DNA from: Aureococcus anophagefferens
Lineage: Eukaryota > Sar > Pelagophyceae > Pelagomonadales > Pelagomonadaceae
DNA: 64,000 nucleotides
Assembly: GCF_000186865.1 (NCBI RefSeq)
Contig: NW_008705566.1
Span: forward strand, 2,411,699-2,475,698
Direction: 5' to 3'
Shown here: in pieces, positions 1 to 9,067 of the stretch
How the letters are laid out: every line of letters starts with the position of its first letter
Numbering within the stretch: the first letter of the stretch is position 1
Made by a program: the position numbers and the translations under genes
Notes under the pieces: model-generated
What the model was told of the DNA's origin: nothing
What the model saw: the letters and a program-made list of their open reading frames with translations, nothing else
Databases searched by the model: none

Positions 1-3000
1 GCGCTCGGCGACGCGTGCTGCGCCTTCTCCGCGACGCGCGGCCGCGCGGACTTCGACGGCGTCGACCCGGGGCCGGGGCCCGCGTCCTGCGCGTCGACGT
101 CGGCGCAAATCGTCGCGCAGGGCGTCTGCCTGGGCCGGCGCGCGTGCGCGCTCGCGGCCGACGGCGACCGGATGTACAGTTGGGAGGACCGGGGCCGCTA
201 CGCGTCCTGCGGGTCCGAGGACTTTCGCGCCGGCGCGGGGGGCTGCGCGGCGTCGCTCGGCGTCGGCGACTTCTCGGGCTGCGCGGAAACGCGGCGCCTC
301 CTCGCCGTCGCCTACTGCGGCCGCGCGGAGCTCCGGACGTCGGCCGCGGGCACTACCCGGCTCGACACCTTCGGGTTCCGCTGCTCGCTCCTCGACGCGT
401 TCTGCGCGTTGCTCGTGCTCGTCGCGTCGCGGTTCCTGCTGCGGACGCAGGAGCGCGCGGAGCGGACCTACGGCACCTACGTCTGCACGCCCGCGGATTA
501 TACGGTGGCCGTCGACGGCGGCTCGCTGCCGACGGACTACGCGTCGCTCGAGGCCGCGGCGGCGTTGGTCGGCGACCACTTCGAGCGCGTGCTCGGCGCC
601 CAGGCGCCGGTCATCGAGCCGGGGCCCGTGCGCGTCGCCGACGTCTGCTTCGCCATCGTGAGCGACCGGACGCTCGTCCGCGCGCTCGACGCGCGCGCCG
701 CGGCCGCGCGGGCCCTCGACCGGTCCCGCGCGGCCGCGGACGTCCGGGAAGCGTTGAAGCGACCGACGGAGCAAGAGGACGAGCCCGCGGCGCTCCGCGA
801 TGCGTTCGCGAAAGCGTCCGCGGCCGTGCAGGACCTCCTCGACGAGGGCAGCAAGGGCGCGGCGCGCGCGGCCGTCGCCTTCGTGACCTTCGAGACGGAG
901 GAGGGCTTCCAGCGCTGCCTCCACGCGTACCCGCCGTCCCTGCGCCGCTGGCCGGGCTTCTTGCAGCCGCGGCGCCTGAAGCTCCAGGGCAAGGCCGTGC
1001 GCCTGAGCCGCGCGCGCGAGCCCCGGAAGCTCCGCTGGGAGAATCTCGGGCTGCCGCTCGGCGCCCAGGTCTGGCGGCGCGCGCTCAGCGCGCTCGCCGT
1101 GCTGCTCCTCCTGCTCGCGACGTCGGGCGTCGTCTTCTGGGCCCGCAAGTTCGAGCAGGGCATGGTCGCGCAGCACCCGGCGCGCGACTGCGGCGTGTTT
1201 CCGCGCGTCGTCTCCGACGGCGACGCGGCGTTCGCGTTCTCGCCCGCGGGCTCGGGGACGCTGACCATGGCCGACGTCGTCAAGGACGAGCGCTTCGAGG
1301 ACTACGGCCTCCCCGCGGGCGAGACGGGCAAGCTCGGCTGCTTCTGCGACGCCGTCGCGGCGGACGCGTCGCCGCGCGCGGCGACGCGCTACCGCTTCCG
1401 CGACCCGGAGACGCGCGGCGCGCTCGGGACGTGGTGCCGCGGCTACTACCGGGACGTCTGGCTCCTGCGCGTCGTCCGCGCGATCGCCGTCGCCTTCGTC
1501 GTCGCCGTCGAGGTCTCGCTCAAGGTCCTGGCCAAGTGGACGACGACGTTCGAGCGCCACCCGTCGACGGTCGACGCCTGTGTGGAAATCAAATCTTCAA
1601 ACCGACTTCAATGTGCGCGTAATCGAACGGTTTGGACCAGACTCTTCGGCTATGCTTCGAGAACTCGACAAGAGCAATCGATCCGTCCAAAAATCAGCCG
1701 AATCGACTTCGATTTGACCGAGCTAGAGAATTTCAAAGTTTGGTCGGGACGTCCCAAACCAGTGGTTGATTTCCACACAGGTCAACGCCGACTTCTCGAC
1801 GACGCTCAAGATCTTCGTGTCGTCGACGATCAACACGGGCCTGCTCGTGCTGCTCCTCAACGGCAACGTCGACGCCGTCGCGCCGCGCTTCGACGCCTAC
1901 GGCCTCGACGGAGACCTACGCGTCCGCGCGACGGACACCTACGGCCTCCTCGGCGGCGCCTACTACGACTTCACGGCGCCGTGGTACGCGTCCGTCGGCG
2001 CGGCCCTCGTGTCCGCGATCATCCTCGGCGTCGCGGGCGAGCTCGGCTACGCCGTCGCCGTCGTCGTCATGCACAAGCTCGAGGTCTGCCGGGACCGGGG
2101 CTGGTCCTGCGACGCGTCGGTGACGCGCGCGCTCACGCAGGACGAGCTCGTCGCGACGCTCGCGCCGCCGCGCATGACGTTCCCGGCGCGCTACGCCTTC
2201 CAGCTCAAGGTCCTGTTCGTGTGCCTGCTCTACTCCGGCGGCATCCCGCTGCTCTGGGCCGTCGCCTGCGCGACGTTCGCGGGCTTCTACGCCGTCGACA
2301 AGGTGCTCTTCACCAAGTTCCTGTCGGCGCCGCCGCCCGTCGGCGCGCGCCTCGCGATCTTCGCGAGCTCGCTCGCGCCGCTGGCCGTCGCCGCGCACTG
2401 CCTGGTCGCCGCGTGGATGCTCACGAACCCGGAGATCTTCGACCAGGACGACGCCGACGGCACGCTCATGCGCACGTGGTACGATCCCCGGCCGCCGCAG
2501 GTCGCGGACCTGGCCTTTGCGTCGACGAGCCGCGAGACGTCGCTTGCGGACCGCGCGGACCACTGGAACGCCATGCCCCAGTTCTTCGTCCTCGCGCTCT
2601 GCGGGCTTTTGGGCGCGCAGCGCGCGGTCCAGAAGCTCGCGGCCCTCGCGCGCGCGGCCAACGACGCCTTCGCGGACGCGCTCCAGGCGCGCTGCGGCTG
2701 CGCGCGGCTCGCGGCGTGCCTCCGGGAACCCGCGGCCGACGTCAAGGACCTGCCGCCCTACGTCGAGGCCGTGCCCGCGGACGTCATGGAGCGCCGGATC
2801 CGCGCGGGCGTGCTCAAGCCCCACGTCCTCGCGGCCTACGCCGAGGAGCTCGCGCGGCGCCGCGCGGACACGTCCCGCGACGGCCTCTTCGCGGCGAACG
2901 GCCGCCTCAAGGTCCGCATGCAGGGCCTCGAGACCTACGAGTTCCGCGCGAACGACGTCTACGTGCGGCGCTTCGCGCTCGACGCGCGGTGCCTCGCCGA

Positions 3001-3319
3001 GGGGCCCGGCGGCGACGACGAGGCGCCGCCGTCGCCGCCGTCGCCGCGCGACCGGCGCCGCGAGGAGCGCGAGAGCGACGCGACGGAGGACGCGCACGCG
3101 GCGGCGCTCGAGGCGCGGCTCGCGGCCGAGGACGAGAACGACCGCGCGGACTTCCTCGGCCGCCTCTCCTTCGGGAGCCGGTCGCCGACGCGCCGCCGCG
3201 GCGCGCAGCGCCGCCGGTCGTCCGAGGAGCTCCTCTCCGCCAACGCGCGCCGCGCGCTCCAGCACCTCAGCCCGACGCGGCCGCGCGAGCCGAACTCGGA
3301 CGACTCGCTCGCGCTGTGA
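1..3319 (+). CDS. Multi-pass membrane protein, CSC1/OSCA/TMEM63-like (5' partial)
   Basis: The frame is open from base 1, so the true start lies upstream. Exon 1 is 1-1569 and exon 2 is 1781-3319, joined across the introner-generated intron 1570-1780; both sides are in codon phase 0 and read ...HPST|VNADFS... About 1035 residues are visible. The N-terminal part is Cys-rich and resembles a galactose-binding (SUEL-type) lectin module (C-x-G-R-R-A-C spacing, ending AVAYCG). Then come a TM segment near 390-450, a cytosolic region starting TYVCTPADYTV with a later AFVTFET strand as in the CSC1/TMEM63 cytosolic domain, paired TM segments around 1075-1145 and 1465-1540, and five or more hydrophobic segments in exon 2 (1795-2620). 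The tail is charged and Arg/Ser-rich. TMEM63/OSCA proteins are mechanosensitive ion channels. The family call is by general resemblance and an anoctamin-like protein remains possible. It converges on the SLOG gene. Confidence 0.6.
1578..1780 (+). mobile_element. Introner element, family 1, copy A (non-autonomous TIR transposon acting as an intron)
   Basis: A 203-bp element starts CTGTGTGGAAATCAA and ends with its exact reverse complement TTGATTTCCACACAG. It is flanked by an 8-bp duplication, GTCGACGC at 1570-1577 and GTCAACGC at 1781-1788 (7/8). Splicing from the GT that opens the 5' duplication (1570) to the CAG at 1780 removes the element plus one duplication copy and keeps the reading frame. 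Its base composition is much more AT-rich than the flanking exons. The core GTCCAAAAATCAGCCGAA lies at about 1687-1704. Non-autonomous elements of this design, with 8-bp duplications and one splice site taken from the host, are known in Aureococcus anophagefferens. No transposase is encoded in the element. Confidence 0.93.
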
Positions 3320-3326
3320 GAGAGAA

Positions 3327-3463
3327 GCACTACCCCGTGTTAAAAAGTGCCTCGATAGTGAGAGACGCGCCGCTCGAGGCAGCCGCCGGCTCTACGCGCG
3401 GCCCCCCGCCGGCGGTCCCCGCGCGAGCCGCCAGCACTAGCCCGTGTTAAAAAGGGCCTCGAT
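3327..3463. repeat. 30-bp direct repeat (28/30) at the end of the SLOG gene
   Basis: Bases 3327-3356 and 3434-3463 are near-identical (28 of 30), 107 bp apart. Both contain CCCGTGTTAAAAAG followed by G/T and GCCTCGAT. The right copy is the last codons, stop and 3' flank of the minus-strand SLOG gene. The left copy is an orphan fragment of the same tail in the gap between the two convergent genes. Confidence 0.8.
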
Positions 3464-4132
3464 GGCCGCCTCGCCGTCGCGGCTCAGCCGCGTGGCGCCG
3501 ATGCCCGCGTAGACCCCGCTCGGCCGCGGCGGCGGCCGCGCGAGCGGCGTCCACGCCTCGCGGTCGACGTCCCACGCGTTCCAGCGCCCGTGCGTCGCCG
3601 GCACGACCTTGCAGCCCGCCCAGCCGTCGGTCGGCGAGTCGTCGAAGAAGAACAGCCGGCATCCGTCGCCGTCCAGGAAGCGATCCACGTAGAACTGCGC
3701 CGCGAAGCCCGCGCCGCCGCCGACGTCGAGCGCCGGGACGTCCCCCGGCTGGCGGTAGCCCACGGCGTAGACGGCGCCCGCGCGGCACACCTGGAGGTAG
3801 TTGCGCTTCGACGCCGCCCAGGCCTCCGGCGCCTCGCGGCGCGCCGCGGCCGCGGAGTCGAGCGCGCAGACCACCCGCGGGTCGTCGAGCGCTCCTTCGT
3901 CGACGCGGTAGACGGCGAAGTCCTCGACGGCGCGCACGCTCGGCTCGTTCGTCGGGCCGAGCAGGTGCGCGGCGCGGTGGCCGGCCGCCAGCGCCGCCGC
4001 GCCGAACACCGTGTCCGCGCCGTCGCTCGCGCCGCTGAGCAGCAGCGGGTCGTCGGACCGCAGGGGGTCCTCGGCGGACCCCAGTTTGTTGCCCAGGATG
4101 AGCCGCGCGAGCTCGGAGCCGCTGCGATACAT
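3437..4132 (-). CDS. SLOG-superfamily (Rossmann-like nucleotide-binding) protein
   Basis: 231 residues, with an ATG at 4130-4132. Residues 32-47 carry the SLOG-type signature (LLLSGASDGADTVFG, compare G-G-x-x-G-A-D), followed by an alpha-beta unit (GHRAAHLLGPTNEPS). The C-terminal half has AVYAVGYRQPG, a Gly-rich turn (VGGGAGFAAQFYVDRF) and LFFFDDSPTDGW. This matches the layout of a small family seen in phages and large DNA viruses (GADTxWG ... YAIG ... GGTGWAVQMA ... VYVFD ... W). SLOG proteins bind nucleotide-like ligands; the ligand and reaction here are unknown. No signal peptide or TM segment is visible. A viral or bacterial origin is possible, but the base composition matches the neighbours, so any transfer would be old. 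It is a single exon and converges on the channel-like gene. Confidence 0.6.
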   Translation of the reverse strand: MYRSGSELARLILGNKLGSAEDPLRSDDPLLLSGASDGADTVFGAAALAAGHRAAHLLGPTNEPSVRAVEDFAVYRVDEGALDDPRVVCALDSAAAARREAPEAWAASKRNYLQVCRAGAVYAVGYRQPGDVPALDVGGGAGFAAQFYVDRFLDGDGCRLFFFDDSPTDGWAGCKVVPATHGRWNAWDVDREAWTPLARPPPRPSGVYAGIGATRLSRDGEAAIEALFNTG

Positions 4133-4318
4133 GTTGCGGGCACGCGCGAGCGAGCAAAGCTACCGATGGTGCTGCCCCATTCCCAGCGAGCTCTCACACT
4201 TCGTGGTTGCTGCACCATCACCTCCAGGTGCTGGCTGGGAGAGGCAATGCGCTCTCTCTGAGCCTCCCGTCCCCCCGCGGCCTCCCGGGCCCCCTACGTT
4301 TAGAGACGCGTCAAGGCA

Positions 4319-5167
4319 ATGCGCTCTCGCGGCACGCGGTCTCCGTGCGAGGGCGAAGCAGCGGTTGCGGCCGGTGCACCACCATCCGAGCAATGTGGCG
4401 TCAAGGATGTGTTCATCGCGATCGCGTTGACGGCGTGCGCATTGCTGCTGCGGGAGATTGTTTTTACCAGCACGCCGCATTTTGCGCCTCCAGCCGCAGC
4501 GACGACCGTGCTCAAAGCGGCGCCGGCGCTGCGAGGAGCCGCGGCGGAGGTACTCCCAGCGATCGCCATCGCGCCGCCGGCGCTGCCGGAGATCGCCGTC
4601 GCGGTTCCGCCGGTCGCGCCGGTCGCGCCGGTCGCGCCTCCGCCGCCGGTCGCGCCGGTCGCGCCGCCGCGGCCGGTCGCGCCGCCGCCGCCGCCGCCGT
4701 CGCCGCCGAAGCGCGAGCCGCACTTGATCTCCGGCGGCAAGCCGGCGATCTCGGACGTCCGGGGGAACCTCGCGGACCCGTCCGTCGTCACGAACGGCAA
4801 GCAGGGCGACTGGCTCAAGGACCGCTGGCAGGCGGCGAAGAACATGCAGGGCCTCGCCATCCCCGGGCCCCACTTTTTGGAGGTCGACCTCGAGGCGACC
4901 TGCGTCATCGACCGCGTCGTCGTCGACTACGAGAAGGCCTACGCCAAGGACTACGCCGTGATGGGCCTCGCGCCGTCCGGCGGCTGGGCGAAGCTCGCCG
5001 CCGGGCGCGACGCCGCGGAGGCGCGGCCCGCGGACCAGCACATCGTCCACACGCTCGCCGTGCCGTCGTCGGCGGCCTTTACGAAGATCAAGCTCGACGT
5101 CGTCCGGCCCGCGGCGCGGTGGGGCGTCTCCGTCTGGGAGCTGTCGGTCTACGGCGTCTGCGATTAA
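4319..5167 (+). CDS. Signal-anchored protein with Pro/Ala/Val linker and F5/8 type C-like domain
   Basis: 282 residues, ATG at 4319. A hydrophobic segment at about residues 30-46 (VFIAIALTACALLLREIVF) is the likely signal anchor. Residues 55-135 are low-complexity, with repeated VAP units and Pro runs. The C-terminal 145 residues read as a discoidin/galactose-binding beta-sandwich: KPAISDVRGNLADPSVVTNG, then FLEVDLEATCVIDRVVVDY, and a final KIKLDVVR ... VSVWELSVYGVCD, which is the usual end of F5/8C or CBM32-like domains. Such domains bind glycans or membranes, so a luminal or cell-surface adhesive role is plausible; the ligand is unknown. It converges on the hydroxylase gene, whose stop overlaps its last bases. 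Confidence 0.65.
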   Translation: MRSRGTRSPCEGEAAVAAGAPPSEQCGVKDVFIAIALTACALLLREIVFTSTPHFAPPAAATTVLKAAPALRGAAAEVLPAIAIAPPALPEIAVAVPPVAPVAPVAPPPPVAPVAPPRPVAPPPPPPSPPKREPHLISGGKPAISDVRGNLADPSVVTNGKQGDWLKDRWQAAKNMQGLAIPGPHFLEVDLEATCVIDRVVVDYEKAYAKDYAVMGLAPSGGWAKLAAGRDAAEARPADQHIVHTLAVPSSAAFTKIKLDVVRPAARWGVSVWELSVYGVCD

Positions 5168-6159
5168 GGCGGGAGGGCGGAGCCTAGTAGGACGTCGATC
5201 CAGCGCAGGAACTCGTGGAAGCAGGCCGTCCCGTGCTTGTGGTGGTGCTCGTGGGCCTTCGCGCCGCCGAAGATCCCGGGGGCGACGTTGTGCATGCACC
5301 AGGGCGCGTCGTAGCCGCTGTGGATCTCCACGAGCATGTAGGTCACGACGACGTTGTGGAGGCACCGCGACAGGTCGTGCTTCGGCGCGCCCGAGAACAG
5401 GGGCAGCGACCGCCGCTGCACGAGCACGTTGCAGAGCACCTGGAGGAACCCGTCGACGAGCGAGTGGTGCGTCGTCTCCCGCGCGCGCAGCGCGCCGCCG
5501 TCCTCGCGCCGGTGGTGCTCCGCGTGGAGCCGCCGGAGCCACGCGGGCGCGCGACGCGCGTGGAACGCGCGGTGGATCCCGTAGAACAGCAAGTCGTAGC
5601 AGAAGATGCCCGCGGCGAGCTCGCCCAGGAGCCGCGCGGCCGTCGGCGGCGCGGCCGCGGGCGGGGCCTTGGCCTTGAACGCGTGGTAGACCGCGATGCC
5701 GCCGAGGTAGAGGCCCGCCTCGAGGCCGCCGCGCCGGCTGTCGGACGAACTCGCGTAGGGCACGGGCGCCGACCGGTCGAAGCGCCAGCGCCGCGCGGCC
5801 TCCGTGCTGTCGAGGAACTGGTAGAAGGCGATGGCCTGGAAGAAGCCCCACGTCGCGAGCGCCGCCTCGAAGAGACAGTGGTGGACCAACGGGCAGCGGA
5901 GCGCGCGGGCCCAGGCGCGGGCGACGACGGCGTCGGCCAGGGCGGGGGTCGCCACGGGCGCGAGGCACGTGAGCGCGACGACGGCGCGGACGATCCACGT
6001 GGCCGCCCGCTCGCGCGCCGTGGGCTGCCTCTCCGAACTTTGGTCCGATTCGGGCAGCCGCTCGATTTTTTCCTCCGGCAATTTTGCCTGAGAGAGCATC
6101 GGCGCGTCGCGCTGCGCGATGATCGAGTCAGGAGCTCGGTCACGGCGTCGCGCGGCCAT
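5164..6159 (-). CDS. Fatty acid hydroxylase / sterol desaturase superfamily membrane enzyme
   Basis: 331 residues from the ATG at 6157-6159; an alternative ATG at 6097-6099 would shorten it by 20. The histidine clusters of the non-heme di-iron membrane oxidase superfamily are present: HRAFH, then HAEHH, a THHS segment, and C-terminal HNVAPG followed by HEHHHKHG. Hydrophobic segments lie around the predicted TM positions before and between the clusters (AVVALTCLAPVATPALADAV; LEAGLYLGGIAVYHAF; LLGELAAGIFCYDLLFYG). Members hydroxylate or desaturate sterols and lipids in the ER. The substrate cannot be told from sequence. It is divergent from the Dug3-like gene, with about 240 bp between the starts, so the two may share a promoter region. 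Confidence 0.75.
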   Translation of the reverse strand: MAARRRDRAPDSIIAQRDAPMLSQAKLPEEKIERLPESDQSSERQPTARERAATWIVRAVVALTCLAPVATPALADAVVARAWARALRCPLVHHCLFEAALATWGFFQAIAFYQFLDSTEAARRWRFDRSAPVPYASSSDSRRGGLEAGLYLGGIAVYHAFKAKAPPAAAPPTAARLLGELAAGIFCYDLLFYGIHRAFHARRAPAWLRRLHAEHHRREDGGALRARETTHHSLVDGFLQVLCNVLVQRRSLPLFSGAPKHDLSRCLHNVVVTYMLVEIHSGYDAPWCMHNVAPGIFGGAKAHEHHHKHGTACFHEFLRWIDVLLGSALPP

Positions 6160-6396
6160 GCTGCCACGACACAGAGCGCCGAAGGGCGCGAAAGCGCGGT
6201 GAAGTGAAACGCTGGCCCGCTCCGAAGGCAATGTTCAACGTCACGAACGTTGCACTTTGCGACCACACCGATGCGGTTGCCGAAGATGGACAACGATCTT
6301 GCTGTTGGACAGTGATCTAGCGACTAGGACGCTCACTTTTCGGGGTCGGACGCCGCACCGGTGGCCGCTTGTCGGGCTCGTGCGACGTGATCTCCC

Positions 6397-8023
6397 ATGT
6401 GCCGCTGGCTCGTCTACTGCAGCGCCGAGCCCATCGTGCTCGCGGACCTCGTGCTCAACAGCCACCACAGCATCGTGCGCCAGTCCTTCTCCGGCGGGTT
6501 CCACCCCGACTGCAGCGACAAGAACAACATGCGCATGAACGCCGACGGCTTCGGCCTCGGCTGGTACGGCCTCCGCGAGAGCGGCGCGTCGGCGGCGATC
6601 TTCCGGAGCATCACGCCCGCGTGGAGCTGTGTGGAAATCAAATCTTCAACCCGACTTCAATGTGCGCGTATGCGACCGTTTCGACGCATGGCTTTCGGCC
6701 GTGCTTCGAGAACTCGACGAGAGCAATCGATTCGTCCAAAAATCAGCCGAATCGACTTCGATTTGACCGAGCTAGAGAATTTCAAAGTTTGGCCCCGACG
6801 TCCCAGCTCACTGGTTGAATTCCACACAGGCGTGGAGCAACCGGAATTTGCGGGAGCTCGCGGGCGTCGTGAGCAGCCGGTGCTGCTTCGCCCACGTGCG
6901 CGCCGCGACGCCCGGCTCCGTCGTCTCCGAGGAGAACACGCACCCCTTCCGCTACGGGCGCCTCCTCTTCCAGCACAACGGCCACATCGAGGGCTTCGCG
7001 CGCGTGAAGCGGCGGCTCATCGAGAAGCTCCCGGACGGGCTGCTCGCGTGGGTCGACGGCTCGACGGACTCCGAGTACTGCTTCGCCCTGCTCCTGGCGC
7101 AGCTCGAGCGGCCCGACCGCGCGGACCGCTTCCCCGTCGCGGAGCTCGAGTTCGCGGTGCTGCGGACGCTCGCGATCCTCAAGGCGCTCGGCGACGACGA
7201 GCGCATCGTCGACGGCTTCTCGACGTGCAACTTCGCCCTCGCGGACGGCGCGTCCGTCGTCATCACGCGCTACTGCGACAAGGCGCCCGAGATCCCGCCG
7301 CCGTCGCTCTACTACACGTTCCGCTGCTCGAACGAGCTCAAGGCCGCGCTCGTGTCCGGCGCCGACGACGCGCCGCGGCCGGCCTACGGCGTCGAGGCCG
7401 CGCGCGCGGCGACGCGCGCGCCGCCGCCCCGGGACGCGGGCGAGCACTGGGCGCTCGTCGAGGAGAACACGATCATCAGCTTCTCGCTGCCCGCGCGCGG
7501 CGCCGCGGAGCCGACGCTGCTCCGGGGGCCGCTCTGCTGCCCCGACGACGACGACGGCGCGAACTTCAGCGACGACGACGGCGAACTCCCGCCGACGCCG
7601 CCGAAGGCGGGCGTCGGGTCGACGAACGTGACGGCGTCCATGCTCTCCTTCGTCGCGAAGCTCCAGAGCGCGGACTCGTGGCGCCGCAAGTTCATCGAGC
7701 GGAGCCTCGCGCCGCCGCGGCCGCCGCCGCGGTCGCCGCGGCCGCCCCTCGCGAGCGCGCGGACCTACGCGTGCGGCGACGACGCGGGCCGCCTCCTCGC
7801 GGCGCGCGCCAAGGAGCTCGCGCGCGACCACCGCGCGAAGGGCGCGGCCAAGGGCAACCTCGTCACGGAGTTCGGCCTCCGCACGCGGCCCCTGACGCGG
7901 TCCGCGAGCTTCGGCGCCGCGGGCCAGCTCAGCCGCGGCTCCTCCGCCTCCGTGGACTCGTCCCGCGACGCGTCGCCCGCGTCGTCGCCCGTCGCGCCCA
8001 TCCGCCGCGGCTTCTTCGCCTGA
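6397..8023 (+). CDS. DUG3: Class II glutamine amidotransferase, Dug3-like (glutathione degradation)
   Basis: Exon 1 is 6397-6618 and exon 2 is 6830-8023; 471 residues. The intron 6619-6829 is an introner element plus one target duplication. The N-terminus MCRWLVY places the nucleophile at Cys2. DGFGLGWYG (50-58), SITP|AWSNRNL across the splice, FAHVRA (94-99), NTHPFRYGR and QHNGHIEGF follow the type II Ntn amidotransferase order and match yeast Dug3 more closely than EgtC/YafJ. A STDSE motif follows. Dug3 supplies the amidotransferase subunit of the cytosolic Dug complex that breaks down glutathione. The last ~130 residues are low-complexity and Arg/Ser/Pro-rich. The unbroken family alignment across the junction supports the splice, which uses a GC-AG intron. 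Confidence 0.8.
6627..6829 (+). mobile_element. Introner element, family 1, copy B
   Basis: 203 bp, the same length as copy A and clearly similar along its whole length, including the core GTCCAAAAATCAGCCGAA. It starts CTGTGTGGAAATCAA and ends TTGAATTCCACACAG (one mismatch in the inverted repeat). The 8-bp target duplication is perfect: GCGTGGAG at 6619-6626 and 6830-6837. Exact excision requires a 5' splice site at 6619 (GC) and the 3' site CAG ending at 6829, giving a GC-AG intron in phase 0. A GT lies two bases later (6621) but would break the frame. Confidence 0.93.
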
Positions 8024-8191
8024 CGCGGCGTCCGCCCTCTCTTCGGTACATAATTCGACATACTCCAGTAGGAGCTTCGGACGTCCATACCGGACTAGGC
8101 CTCGGACTCCGGAAGTTCTTCCGAGTGCACCGGTCTTCAACGACGACTCGTACCTCAACATTCTCAATTTCGGCGGGGTGTGTGTCACACG

Positions 8192-8947
8192 ATGTTCGCG
8201 GCCACGCCGGACGCGACGTACGGCACCGGGAAGCTCGTCGTGCAGCCCGCGCCGGGCGGCGCCTGGCGGCGGCGGGCCCTCCTCTGCGCGGCGGGCGCGC
8301 TCGGCTTCGTCGCGCTCGGCGCCGCCCCGACGCCGGCGGTCCTGCTGGCGTCGACGACGACGACGACCTGCGGCAACTTCGACGAGGTCTTCGACGCCTG
8401 CGCGACGACGGGCGGGGAGCCCGCTTTAGCCGGCATGGACGTGATGTCCTACTTCAGCCACGGCGCGCCCACCGCGGGAGCGCGGTCGCTGCGGTACCGC
8501 GACGACGCCACCGGGGCGACGTTCTACTTCTCGTCCCGGTTGACGCGGTCGCGCTTCGCCGAAGACCCGGAGTCGTTCAAGCCCCAGGCCGGCGGCTACT
8601 GCGCGTTGGCCCTCAGCGGCCTCGACCCGAACCTCGGCGACGGCTCGTCGTGCTCGTCGATCTCGCCCGTCGACCCGTACGTCTACGTCGTCAACGAACT
8701 CGGCCTCTTCCTCTTCCGCATGGAGGGCGCGAAGGACATCATGGAGTCCTACGACGCCCAGGGGCTGGAGCCCTACGCGGCGGCCGTCGCGGCGTGGGCG
8801 GACCTCGCGGCCCTCGGCGCCGGCGAGGACGCGGCGGAGACCGCGCCGATCAACGGCAACGACGCGCGGTGCACGAAGGTCTACGGCGCGACGAACGGCG
8901 TGAAGACCGTCCCGGGGGGGCGCGCCGTCCGCGTCGCGCCGCGATAA
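8192..8947 (+). CDS. YHS-domain-like protein with N-terminal membrane anchor
   Basis: 251 residues from the ATG at 8192. An RRR cluster precedes a hydrophobic stretch at about residues 29-55 (ALLCAAGALGFVALGAAPTPAVLLA), suggesting a signal peptide or anchor. Residues ~78-150 resemble a YHS domain: GMDVMSYFS, then LRYRDDATGATFYFSS, RFAEDPESFKPQAGGYCA. YHS modules are small, often metal-linked or redox-associated folds found with P-type ATPases and in secreted proteins. The C-terminus has no recognised domain. The compartment is probably luminal or plastid. It shares orientation with the Dug3-like gene, 168 bp upstream. Confidence 0.6.
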   Translation: MFAATPDATYGTGKLVVQPAPGGAWRRRALLCAAGALGFVALGAAPTPAVLLASTTTTTCGNFDEVFDACATTGGEPALAGMDVMSYFSHGAPTAGARSLRYRDDATGATFYFSSRLTRSRFAEDPESFKPQAGGYCALALSGLDPNLGDGSSCSSISPVDPYVYVVNELGLFLFRMEGAKDIMESYDAQGLEPYAAAVAAWADLAALGAGEDAAETAPINGNDARCTKVYGATNGVKTVPGGRAVRVAPR

Positions 8948-9067
8948 CGTCATGCGTGTGTATCTGTGTTAGGGAGGGCCTGCGGCAACTTGACTGCCTC
9001 GAGACCGCGCCTCCGCCGTCGCCGCGCGCGCCGCCGTCGCTGCCAGAACTAGCCACAAATAGCCGCA

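Noticed and set aside
4160..5998. Very long Arg-rich open frames opposite real genes here and throughout the window
   Set aside because: They are antisense or out-of-frame shadows caused by high GC: monotonous Arg/Ala/Pro/Gly composition, no domains, and a well-supported gene in another frame over the same bases.
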